Shown here: positions 1 to 10,174 of the stretch, one piece after another
Layout of the letters: each line of letters opens with the position of its first letter
How positions within the stretch are numbered: the stretch's first letter is position 1
Assembly: GCA_019787685.1 (NCBI GenBank)
Contig: JAHNUO010000012.1
Coordinates: forward strand, 1,054,001 to 1,118,000
Source: Chiua virens
Lineage: Eukaryota > Basidiomycota > Agaricomycetes > Boletales > Boletaceae
Length of the DNA: 64,000 nucleotides
Reading direction: 5' to 3'
Program-made: the position numbers and the translations under genes
The notes under the pieces: generated by a model
Told to the model about the DNA's origin: nothing
What the model saw: only the letters and a program-made list of their open reading frames with translations
Databases searched by the model: none

Positions 1-372
1 TATGTCAAGTGGTCGCCAATGCACTGGGTTGCTATCCTCGCTTTGGCCCCTTCGTTGGACGCATTTGTGGTAACTGTGCCAAGTCATCATCGGTGGTAGT
101 ATCGGTGGTAGTATTGGTGGTAGACTGGCCACTCCTACTTTGGCGCGTTTGTTGAACACGGTGACGCGTTCTTGTTGAACACATGTTTGTTGATTTGTTT
201 TCGTTGAACGCATTCTCGTTGATATGTTTTTGTTTGTGCTCATCCTACTGATCCTATATCTAGATGCGAGGCATAACTTTTTCTGCGCTTCACGACCCCC
301 CGCTAATACCATACGACGGATATTATACGTATCGCCTCTATCACATTCCTCAAGAGAGGTCAGTACCAAGGA
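1..372. other. Upstream region of first gene, with short repeats
   Basis: No gene is supported here. Near 90-125 a GGTGGTAGTAT-like unit is repeated about three times, and from 150 to 230 a motif around GTTGAACGC or GTTGAACAC recurs. The stretch probably holds the promoter and 5' UTR of the gene starting at 373. Confidence 0.4.
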
Positions 373-2693
373 ATGGCTAGAGACGTACATTTACTCACTG
401 ATCGGCAGATGCCTCAAGAATGGACAACCAAGGAACAGAAAAAGTTCCTTCAAGATGAGCTGACGGTATTCAAGCAAATCGGCGGTCGGAACTATACCAA
501 GAACTGGCCCGCCCTCTACCAGAGATGGTTCAGGAAGTGGCCAGAGCATCAATACGCACTTCCTGGCGTCGCTGACACTATTTCCTTGACGGCTGAACAG
601 ACCAAAGTTCTTGCTGATGCCATCGCGCAACGCCAACTGCAGCTTCGGCGTTGGCTGCATTGGCATGCCGGCGCAGGGGAAAGCCGCTCAGCAAATGCCA
701 AGACGATGAAGATCATGGACAACCTGTTGAAGCCGAAGAAGCGAACTCAGCAACCATGGGAAGTATATTTGAAATTTTACTACAAGACGCGCATCCAGCC
801 AGAGATATCCAAAGGGATGTCGATCGCTGAAGTCAACCAGAAAATCCGTTCAATGTTTGACGCTGAATCCCTTGAAATCAAGGAAGAGGTAAAAAGGATC
901 AGTGACGATCAGAAGATGAACAACTTGAAAGGGTGTCAAACCGACACTGGACCAGATGATGTGGTCAACATTGACCGTATCGTGCTACGCAGGTAAGTGG
1001 CTCATCCAAGATGTATTTATGACGGTGCCAATACGATTTGTATAGCAACATCCAACAGTGCGGGCCCGCTCTCCAACGAGTGATCAATCACTTGGGTGAG
1101 AAGATGGGTTGGAAGTTCACTGTATTGATGGGAGGTCCAGATCCCCTGGACCCACAAGGAGGGAACATTATCACGACGTGAGTTATAGTTAACACCTGAT
1201 GTTTTGACTTACTGATGTGAATCATAGTCTACATGCCGGAAAAACGAAGGAAGGGTTAGACTTTGCAGAGGTCTACCCTAAGTTTGACAGCGAGGTTGTG
1301 GATGCATTCGGTGAATTCCTGAGCCGCGTATGTGCAGGTTAGTTCACACAACAATCCTTGTAACCAAGTCTTACTAACAACATGAATTGATAGTGACCAG
1401 TGAGGCATCGTCAACGGAGGATCGGGGTCTTGACGAAGGCGAAGGAGATCAAACATCAGACGAGCTAGAAGGGAACAGCAACACAGACTCGGGTGAGGGC
1501 AGCGGTGAGGTGAATGGTGATGTAGATGGTGGTGATGCAGATGCGGACGGTGACGCGGACGCCAACGGCAGTGACTTGGACATAGATGACGATGGAGACG
1601 ATGTAGCAGATATCAACACACTGGCAGGTAAGGAAGATGGTTAACATATGGAACGCCCACCAATATTTATATTCCTTTCCCCACATCAGGCACTACGTCA
1701 TCCCTTTCGAATGCTGCAATACTCACTTCGTCGGACCTTGCAATACTGAGCCCTTCTCATCCTGTAACTCCCACCAGCTCTCACCTTGCAATGTCGCCGA
1801 CGTCAAATCTTGCAACACTGCTGACATCGAATTGTGCAACACTGACGACGTCGAATCTTGCAACATTGACGACATCAAATCGTGCAACACCACCAACATC
1901 AAATCATGCAACACCACCAACATCGAGTCTTGCAACACCGATGACAACCAACCTTGCAACACCGCCTATGTCTAATCTCGCACCAGACTGCAGATCGCCA
2001 CTCTTCCACAGCCACCTGGTTGCGCAGTCCACGTATCCGTCCGACTCAACCGGATCGCATCCCCTCGCTGACCACATCCCTGGCATGTTTCCTAATACTT
2101 GCAACAACGACTTCCTTTCCGAGTTCGACACAAGTTGGAACCAACTATACGAGGCACCATCTCTGGCCCAATACTTAGATCTCGGCAATCCCTCCCTGCT
2201 GAGTAATAGCATGGTGCAACCGTTCATGTCTACGGATTTCGGCGACATGTACCCAGCCTCAACCTTTGACTTTAATCAGTTTGGGGCCCTGGACAGCGGA
2301 GATACCTTTGCATTCCAAGCAACAAACAACCAGTCTCTCTCCCAGATTCACCCAAGCTCACCCAATTCGTTCCGTGGTCTGCCATCCAACTCGGGCACCC
2401 AACCACCAAATGAGCTATTACCGACCTTACCGGCTCCGATCAACTACGATCACCACGACGACACAGTTTCGTCGTCATTGGGACGCTCAAAACAAAAGTC
2501 AATGCGGTCTTTGCGTGCCGAGAGGGATAATGCAATCGGGAAGGAGAACCACAGCCGGCAGAAGGGCTCGAAAGCAGGCAAGTGTTCGGCCGAGTGTGAC
2601 CCCGCAGTCAATAGAAGCAAGTAAGCCACAACATCTAGTCTTATGGGTTGATACTGACGTGTAGCGTCCAATAGAAAACGCAAATCTAATTAG
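373..2693 (+). CDS. Uncharacterised acidic nuclear-looking protein with LMGGPDP motif
   Basis: I read six exons: 373-992, 1046-1177, 1228-1337, 1394-1627, 1690-2620 and 2675-2693. The first 200 residues are basic and Trp-rich (for example FRKWPEHQ, TQQPWEVYLKFYYK). The second exon has KMGWKFTVLMGGPDP, a motif I recall from a family expanded in mushroom genomes and often near mobile DNA; no biochemical function is known to me. An Asp/Gly/Ser-rich acidic stretch is encoded at about 1430-1620, followed by an octapeptide repeat TSNxATxx from a 24-nt DNA repeat, then a low-complexity Ser/Pro/Asn tail. The last tiny exon gives a basic KKRKSN end that could act in nuclear import. The start is the first ATG of the open frame. 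Function unknown; the exon model is consistent in phase throughout. Confidence 0.65.
1785..1980. repeat. 24-nt coding minisatellite
   Basis: About eight imperfect tandem copies of a 24-nt unit of the form ACRTCRAATCNTGCAACACY. In the gene frame each unit encodes Thr-Ser-Asn-x-Ala-Thr-x-x. Because the unit is a multiple of three, copy number changes keep the frame open. Confidence 0.85.
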
Positions 2694-3480
2694 CTTTTTG
2701 TGTTCACGAACTAGTAATGATTTCGTACTGAAACAAGTGCTACGTAGTATACCAGTGTACAATAAATCAATCACCTTGAGTAGGTGATACAAAGACTACA
2801 ATTAAAAAGCTTGACAGTAGAACGACGGTAGAACGAACACGCGGAAAGCTGCATGATTGGAAAGAATGTGCAGGAAACAGATGCTCTATTGAATTGAAAC
2901 ATTCATAGTACATTGAAGTATTCATACTACGCAGGAGAATATGACATGCACTGGCACAGATACGCGCAGAAGAGGAAGCATCTCTAAACACATGCAGAAC
3001 ATATGCAAGAGCGAAACATCAACGTACATTCAGAACGAAAGCACAAAGGGAGAGGCACAAGTCATTGAGAGGAGGGGAAGGAACCACGAGGCTAAGTAGA
3101 TGCAGCCTTTTAATGGGGAAATTATACTGCAAGTATTGCAAGCATGCGTGAGCGGCGAGCTTGCAATTCTTGCAGTATGTACTGCAAGGTATCATTGACA
3201 AGGACTGAGACTGGGATCGGGCCGGAGCAACTCGAAGGTACTACTGGATCTTGCAAAGTTCTTGCGGGAGCACTGGCAACGGCGGTATTGCAACGTGGTT
3301 CAAGTACATGTTGCAAGAGCGGATGAAGTAAACTTGCAACGGATGGGGAAATATTGCAAAACAACGGTTTTGCACGGCATCGTAGTAGAAGGTCTTGCAA
3401 ACTCTCACGACTATATTTCTTATCCGTCATGCGTGCAAATCCTTGCCAACAGTAATACTAAGATTATCCTGCAACATTCT
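2694..3480. other. Intergenic, dense in TGCAA motifs
   Basis: No convincing gene. From about 3125 to 3475 the motif TGCAA recurs roughly eleven times, mostly as CTTGCAA or ATTGCAA. The stretch lies just upstream of the tyrosine recombinase relic and may be part of that element. Confidence 0.5.
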
Positions 3481-3481
3481 A

Positions 3482-4520
3482 ACACTATCGCCTCGTCCCA
3501 GCTTCCCCGGAAATTCTTGAACTCCAAGAAAGAGTTAAAACCGTCACCTTACAAGGCTGGGCAGAGAGCACCTGCGCTACATATGGTGCAGGACTACTAG
3601 TTTACCATGTATTCTGTGACAGTAGGGAGATCCCGGAAAAAGAATGCGCACTGGCCAAACCTACGCTGATATCATCTTTCATATCAGCACTCGCGGGATC
3701 ACTCTCTGGCAAAGCCATTCACAACTACATCTATGCGGTACGGGCCTGGCACACCCTCTACGGACTACCGTGGACCTTACACAAAGAACAAGTAAATACC
3801 ATGTTGAAAGGCGCCGCCAAACTTGCCCCCACCACAGTCAAACAAGACAAGCGCAAACCCATCACCACTGAAATGATTACCTGCATCAAAGACAAACTCG
3901 ACCAGACAAAACCACTTGACGCCACCTTCTTTGCTTGTCTCACCACCATTTTCTACACCGCAGCACGCGTAGGCGAATTCACGCTCCAGAGACTTGACGC
4001 CTTCAACCCGACCGAACACATCACCCCCGACGGCATTCGCGACGACACAGACCGCAATGGCTTTCACACCAAAGTTTTTGTCCTCCCACGCACAAAAGTC
4101 AGCCCCACAGGTGAAGAAGTACATTGGGCAAAACAGGGCGGACCCACAGACCCTCTGGACGCCCTCAACAAACACTTTGCAGTCAACAACCCCCCCACCA
4201 ACGGCCCCCTCTTCACTTACAAATCACCAAAAGGCTATCGCCCGATGACTCGACACACTTTCATCACACGACTCAACAAGCTCTCCAAAGAAGCCGGATT
4301 CGATCGAATCCACAGTCACAGTATTCGCATAGGAGCCACCCTAGAATACCTCCTCTGAGGAGTCCCCTTCGACGTCGTCAAAGTAAAAGGACGATGGGCA
4401 AGCAACGCTTTTCAGTTGTACCTCAGAAAACACAATCAAATCCTTGCACCATACATGCAATCCATGCCGCCTGAGACTGCTCTCGAATTCACTCACCTAG
4501 CCATGCCACCAGTGAGATAG
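3482..4520 (+). pseudogene. Tyrosine recombinase (DIRS-like, basidiomycete type), broken
   Basis: A frame open from about 3482 reads as a phage-integrase-fold recombinase of the type annotated in basidiomycetes as a DNA breaking-rejoining enzyme. The N-terminal core-binding part (SFISALAGSLSGKAIHNY, then YAVRAWHTLYGLPW) leads into the catalytic domain. Catalytic-looking residues are Arg in AARVGEFT, the His-x-x-Arg-like HSHSIRIGA, and Tyr in GRWASNAFQLYLR. A TGA at 4356-4358 falls inside LEYLL-stop-GVPFDVVKVKGRW, where relatives I recall have Arg. The frame then continues to TAG at 4518-4520. The 5' end has no clear ATG because a TAA precedes the frame. No reverse transcriptase or RNase H is visible nearby, so this is a solo remnant. 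Confidence 0.8.
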
Positions 4521-5450
4521 ACTTCAACTCGTGAGTTCAGCCCTCCTAGCACCTGGGATCCGAGCGCCACCTCGTCGCGTCGGGCCGTCTTAGCATCTGG
4601 GGAACGCAGCTGACGCTCGGGTTCCCAGGTTCTCAGATCGCAACCGGAAGGCGCTCCGCGCCTTCGCCCACACACGGCTAGAATACTCGCTCTCTCTCTC
4701 CCCTCGAGTCACATAACGAACAACAAAGAGTACAGTTGAAAAGCCCGGCTGACTTTTTCACAGCTGTTAGAAACACTTTTACACAGGTGCAGTAAATAAA
4801 TGTAAAAAAGTGCCAAGTAGCTAGAAATTCCAGTCGGCGTCCGTCAGCATCACCACAGGGTCCTTCCTCGACGCGCTGGCGACTGGTTGCCTCGGGTTCA
4901 TGTCACCGCGTGGCTCAGGAGCAAGTATGTCAAGTAAGGATGGGGGTGAGAGAGAGAGAGATCTTTGTCTGCTTCGATAGACTCTGCATTTGAATACATA
5001 GTAGCATCGATGGGCTCGGAGACTGAGGCCGCCGATTCATTGTCAGAGTCATAGTTGTCATCACGCCGTGTCCGGTGTCAGCAACTCAGGAAATATTATC
5101 ATCTAGCATTTTTGCATGTCTTGTATATGAACCTGTGGAATATACTTATCAATGAGAAAGATGTCGGATTTAGTCCATGAATGGGATGAACGAGACTGTA
5201 CATTGTTGGAAATCGACGATACATCGTATTAGCACAAATACGAGCAAACCAAGCTCGGCCAATGAGTCACCCATCACAAAGACTCAGCTTATACATCGTC
5301 ATGAATTATTCAGCTTACAAAGTCGTGCATATCGCTGAACGTATATAATGTCGACCTGTACGAAGGGGAAATAATAATAGTCTTCTCCCCGGCCCTCACA
5401 AGGGCTCACTCCGTCTGATCTAAGTCACTCGCGCACCTCATCTGACGACA
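4521..5450. other. Intergenic, simple repeats only
   Basis: No gene supported. A short CTCTCTCTCTC run lies near 4690 and a (GA)n run near 4947-4961. The part just after 4520 may be the 3' flank of the recombinase element. Confidence 0.4.
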
Positions 5451-5637
5451 TACATTACTGTAATGAGCTCAACGGAGTAGACCGAGTACTGGCACGCAAG
5501 AGTCGAGTCGTATCACGATCAAGACGCGCATTGCACTTTATACACTTGTAACATTGCCAGCGGAAAATCACGCAGAAAATCATTCACCATTGGCACCGGC
5601 ACCCACAAAAAAAGACTAATTTCAGCCCGAGTAAACG

Positions 5638-6690
5638 ATGGCTCAACAATTGTGGCTCCGTTGACCCCAACTACCGCCAAAAAAACTCGTCGATGCCAGG
5701 TTCGAGGTCATCGTCGAGCGCGATGAGCAGCGTATCTTTGACGATATCGAATTCGAAGCGCTCGTACGTACAATTACCTCTACTCAATTCTACTGTCTCA
5801 CATCCTTGCCCACCCCATCTCCATTCGCGTCCCATCACCAGCGTCGGCTGCCACCTCGTCGATAACAACTCCTCAGTGGCCCACTGCCCTCGTGTCGATC
5901 CCCATCATCGGTCTTAAGGAACTCCTGGATTCCGCTGATCCGCTACAAGCATCAGGCAGGGTGGACCGACGTCCTGGATCGGTTCCGTCGTGCCAACGGA
6001 ACACTCTATGACCTTGAATTCCTCACGGACGCAAGTGGGCGACGCGTCGCGGCCTTTGGATTTCATGCCGGGTTCGCGGGAGCTGCAGCGGGCGCGTTGG
6101 CGTTGGCTGCCGCACGAAACGGGAAGCCGTTGGGCAGACTGGAGCTATATGCCAACGAACAGGCGATGGTGAGCCATGTCAAGGAGACACTCGGGAGGAG
6201 CGGCAAGGGCGTCCGAGCCTTGGTGATCGGTGCCCTTGGACGTTGTGGTCGCGGTGCCATCGATCTCCTTCGCAAGATCGGACTTGATGAATGCGTCCTG
6301 CCCTTTACTTTGTATTTATCATCGGTGTTGGAATTGGATTGAACTGACCGCATGCCATCTTCTCATCACCAGAGACGACATCCTCAAGTGGGACCTAGCC
6401 GATACAGCCAAGAGTAGACCCTTCCAAGAAATCTTGGACGTTGACATCTTCGCCAACTGCATCTACCTCTCCTCCTCTATCCCACCCTTCCTTACCGTTC
6501 CTGTCGAACTGGCGTGAGTTTACTCGGTCTGTCTGTTCCCACTTGCCAACGTTGTTGCCTCGCGAGAGCAGTTCAGCTCCGATCAGCTCCCTTTGTTGCT
6601 GCAGCTTCCCCAGAGACAGACCGTGTGCATCTGGACCAATGCGGAGAAACTATTTAATTTGCCGAGGCTGTCAAGGAACTCGGTGCGTGA
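5638..6690 (+). pseudogene. LYS1: Saccharopine dehydrogenase (Lys1) pseudogene, LYS1-A
   Basis: Homologous exon by exon to LYS1-B at 28550. The ATG context is kept, but against copy B about 34 bp are missing after codon 7, so translation stops at codon 9. An extra A lies in the following A-run. A further deletion of about 32 bp removes the conserved HIQFAHC segment before CYKHQAGW, and two larger gaps remove parts of exon 3 and the start of exon 4. Recognisable pieces remain: GRRVAAFGFHAGFAGAA, VIGALGRCGRGA, and a C-terminus EAVKELGA followed by TGA at 6688. Not functional. In lysine biosynthesis by the alpha-aminoadipate route Lys1 releases lysine from saccharopine. Confidence 0.88.
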
Positions 6691-7140
6691 GACAAGTAGA
6701 TGGTGACGAGAGCATGGTGAATCGTGATGAGTCTGAGTTCTGAGAATCAGACCCATCTGGAGACAGTACATTTCTAAAACATCATCGACTCGACGTGTTT
6801 GCTAGTGATGACTAACGAAGGGAGCGGCAAAAACCTGCACAAATCTTGGGCGTGATTAAAAGTGAAGAGAAAAAACTATTAGCGACTCTGAAATTGGGAC
6901 ATGTTGGAATACAAGTGCTCTATGAAGGGAGTGGCGAAGTCGTAGTCATTTCGAAAATTGATGTCTTTGTTATAGCGCCGAACGAAAAATCCATGCTGTT
7001 TGTCATGGTCTCAAGCGCCCTCTCGGGCCAGCCTCAGGCGAACCAAGTAGCGACAGCGGCAGTGGCGCAGGGGGTAAGGGACACGTTACTGGCAAAGCAG
7101 CAGTACACGCGGGCTCCGGGTCAAGCGATGGGTTGCTAAC
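6691..7140. other. 3' flank of LYS1-A, no gene
   Basis: Similar to the 3' flank of LYS1-B. The open stretch at 6846-7139 on the plus strand has no similarity I recognise and is disrupted in the other copy, so I do not call it a gene. Confidence 0.5.
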
Positions 7141-7630
7141 AGTTACGAAGTTTGGCGAACAGCTGCAAAAATTTGCAAGACTTGAAAAATAGCGGCTGAA
7201 GTCGGACATACATACAAGGTCTCTCGGGTGTCATCATCAACGAGATGGCTTCCGTGAGTCGTAAGGTAATATGTAGTATTCGACCACCTGTGGACAACCA
7301 CTGTAGGCGACAATCACAATACAACGCTAACCTAGTACTCACATTCCTGAACGTATGGACCTATTTCAAAAAGCCGTACCTCGCGTAGACCATGCTGCTC
7401 TAGCATCTACCGGTGGCGATCGATGTGGGGTGAGCGCGAACAAAGAGTACAAATGTAACTTACGTCACGGCGCAGCTCCGTACCGCAAATCTCACCAAGT
7501 TTCTGTCGACCATTGACAGTTGATCTTGTGCGTGTCCATTCTTTGAATGCCGTGCACGCTACCAAGGGAGACTATCAACTCGATCCTGGATGTGATGAAA
7601 TCGACGCTATCACAGTGACTGGTGATCCCG
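7141..7630 (-). pseudogene. Decayed copy of small secreted protein gene (copy A)
   Basis: Counterpart of the minus-strand gene at 30200-30627. The AVHG and HKxxCQ segments and the exon encoding the CATGGTCTACGCGAGGTACG stretch are recognisable, but stop codons interrupt both exons and no signal peptide remains. Assigned only by similarity to copy B. Confidence 0.6.
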
Positions 7631-8445
7631 TTGCCTAGTTGCGAATTAACAGAACCCCGGAATCGACTTCTGTAAAGTTCACTTCAAGCGCGAAATATGT
7701 GAGTGCAGCAGGAAAGGGAAAGGAGAGTGATGAGTCCGCGGAATGTCACGCGCGACTCGATCCCCCCAAAAAGGCATTTATTGATGTATCGAGCGCGTCG
7801 AAAGTGAAAAATGGGAGTGACTCGTGTCGGCCAGCCATTCGTCGATATACGCGGTACGACGGTGGAAAGTTCCTCTGGATTACAGGCCTTGGTCAGTGCT
7901 ATGAAGATTAGAGGAAGCGCATCTGGGGTGGGTTTTTTCTTGACATGGTGTGTGAAGCAAGACAGGTAGGGTTCGAGTATCTCCAGCCTGAATGGATCTG
8001 TAGCTTCAGTAAGAACTCGACCAGAGTGGAAGACGGGAACAAATAGACGATGGCAGATTCGTCGAGTGCACTGGCCGGAGGAGGAGGATTCTGATGAGTG
8101 TAGGCACATAATTGTCTCCGAAAGGTTCTTCTGGCCATCTGGATTAAGTGGCTGACTGTCATTACATGAAAACCTTGACCATCAACGCGGCCGCCACTCC
8201 GGCTGCAACTCCCCAGAAGCATGTAGTCTTATTATATGACCCGTTGGCATTTCTTGAATAACAACACAACTAGATCTCGATGGGTTTATGGTTTGGATTC
8301 TTGGCTACGAGCAAGTACATAACGACAGAAAAATAGATGTTTTGAGGTCGGCGGAATGGAACCAATGCTGTCGCGGAATGTCACAGGCCCGATAAACTTG
8401 TGTCAAATAGCTTTCACTTACTCATCGGACCAGCAACTTTCAGCG
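7631..8445. other. Unassigned stretch
   Basis: Minus-strand open frames at 7684-8109 and 7908-8222 overlap in different frames and resemble nothing I know. There is no clear intron pattern. I see no supportable gene. Confidence 0.35.
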
Positions 8446-8449
8446 CCAG

Positions 8450-9020
8450 TCAGAATGTCCACTCAAAAAAAAGGTAGAAAAAGCAAAGAAAAAGAAAGAA
8501 GAAAAAGGTGCCGAACAAATTACGGTCAGTCACTCTTCTTGCGTGGAACTCCTCGATCGTTGCTCTCAAAGCCTGCGCAGCCTGCTCCTCTCTGTATTGA
8601 GGTTGGAGGTCTCCACGACAAGCTGCTCCTTCAAGCGCCTCAACATCTCTGTTGGCAAGGTTGACCCTGTCTTCGAGGGACTGGCGCTCGGCAAGGCCTT
8701 GCAGGCGCTCTCTCTCGACACGATCGAGCTCGACGCGCAATTCCCGCGCATCTTCCTGTTCTTGCCACTGCGCACGATCTTGCTGCCATTTCGCAGTCTC
8801 CTCGTCGAACAAGGCTTTCCAGTGTTTAAATTCCTCTTGTGCGATCTTTTGCTCTTCGCGGAGAGTGTCCACGGTCACACTCAATGTCGTTTGGGCCTCC
8901 TCGGTACCCCTGACCTTCTCCTCCAGGAGCCTTTCGTTCAGCATCCAATTCAGCCTCAGATTTTTTTCGCGTGCTCGCACAGCCTCCTCGATCTCCCGCT
9001 TCAGATCCTATCAAAACACA
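8450..9020 (-). pseudogene. Orphan coiled-coil tail of an AIG1-like GTPase
   Basis: A frame of about 175 residues on the minus strand is almost pure coiled coil, rich in Glu, Gln, Arg and Leu (for example EEAQTTLSVTVDTLREEQ and RVELDRVERERLQGLAERQ). It starts after a plausible acceptor near 9010 and ends in a Phe-rich run made from a T-rich stretch at 8465-8510. The composition resembles the C-terminal half of the GTPase gene at 21068-22528. No P-loop or other G motif is found upstream to 9400, so I read it as a detached fragment. It could instead be an independent small coiled-coil gene. Confidence 0.5.
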
Positions 9021-9049
9021 TGTAAGCTTGCGGTAGGCAAAGCTTTAGA

Positions 9050-9479
9050 ATACACACCGCAATTTTACCTAGTAGGACGTGAAATTAAGTACCATGGATA
9101 TAGTGCGAAAGTAAACATACTGATGGCAGCCGCGCCCGTAACCCTGCGTTTCTGACTTAGTTCAGAGAGTACATTGGCAAGGAGTGCACGTACGGAGTTC
9201 GTGAGGAAGTATCCTGGCCTGACTGGGACATTGAACGGAATGGCAGCGAATTAGCAGCGGCCGTGAGGGCAAAGATGGTCGGAACAGACCTATCCCTTTA
9301 TCTCACTCCAGGAACTAAAAATGGTCGTGGACGGAAGGACGGAATCGTACTGATCCGAGTCCGCAACTTGGATGTCATGATAAGATTACCGGAATATTCC
9401 GAAAACTAGTAATTTAGAGTTCAGCCACTTCATCACTTCTCGAGTACGACGTCTGGATACACCACAACCCTCGTTCACC
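9050..9479. other. Intergenic and eL38 upstream region
   Basis: No gene supported. The last 70 bases before 9480 would be the promoter and 5' UTR of the ribosomal protein gene. Confidence 0.4.
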
Positions 9480-9876
9480 ATGGTACGTGCTTCCATTTTT
9501 TTCATGTATATTTCTGACGTCGTACGCAGCCCAAGGAAATCAGAGATATCAAACAATTCATCGAGATTCGCGCGGCGGAAGGATGCTACCCGTACGTATG
9601 AGACCAATTCACTATAAGCCGTCTCTCATCGATCCCAACAGAGGCCCGGATAAAAAAGGTTGCTGCAAAAACGCCCTCTGGCAAGGCCAAGACTAAGTTT
9701 AAAGTCCGCTGCTCGAGATATCTGTACACACTCTCCCTCGACGACCCAGACAAGGCCGAGAAGCTCAAGCAGAGTCTTCCTCCAGGTGCGTGCTCGTGGT
9801 TTTGAGTGACCATGAATTGATGGCCGGGGTAGGTTTGACCGTCGTGGACTTGTCACAACCTCCAAAGAAGAAGTAA
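9480..9876 (+). CDS. RPL38: 60S ribosomal protein eL38, with one surplus base in exon 2
   Basis: Four exons: 9480-9482, 9530-9591, 9642-9785 and 9833-9876. The reading is Met, then [13 protein letters not shown], then [47 protein letters not shown] and [12 protein letters not shown]. An ATG-only first exon is typical of ribosomal protein genes. Between codon ATT (ending 9568) and GCG CGG CGG AAG there is one extra C at about 9569, which throws the frame out. I found no alternative splice that repairs it. eL38 is a small essential protein of the large subunit and usually single-copy, so either the base is an assembly error or this is a pseudogene with an intact copy elsewhere. Confidence 0.88.
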
Positions 9877-10174
9877 ACCATTGGTGGATGTCGTTCTTCT
9901 TTTCTTTTGTTGCCGTCGGTTTGGAGGGGAGTAGCAGTATTCGATGCACAGCAGCACACCCAGATGTTTGTATGACGCATGCACATTGTATGCACGAGAC
10001 GCGATCAAAATTTACGCCATGTAACCTCACGTTCCAGATCGTCGTCGCGTGCCTTGAGCAGGTCTTGCAAGAAAAGTAACTTTGAATGAAATTTGTTCAA
10101 CGAGGTTGCTCCTTATCAGTTTGTAAAATGTCAAGTCCTGTATAACTCGCCAGTGCTCCTTGATCGACGAGTTA

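Larger units (their letters stand above)
5455..7575. repeat. Segmental duplication, copy A (LYS1 block)
   Basis: This block is similar along its length to 28440-30570. It holds the promoter region, the LYS1-like gene, about 450 bp of 3' flank (including shared GACTCTGAAATTGGG), and the start of a minus-strand gene around 7300-7570 (shared CCGTACCTCGCGTAGACCAT). Divergence and many deletions show the duplication is not recent. Confidence 0.8.

Noticed and set aside
1690..1975. Cys/Asn-repeat protein reading CNT units in another frame, and its minus-strand mirror
   Set aside because: Both are shadow frames of the 24-nt minisatellite; the splice-consistent frame encodes TSNxATxx.
3482..4520. 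Starship captain (DUF3435) recombinase
   Set aside because: The residues match the basidiomycete DNA breaking-rejoining type near DIRS elements. Starships are known from Pezizomycotina, and no cargo or boundaries are seen.
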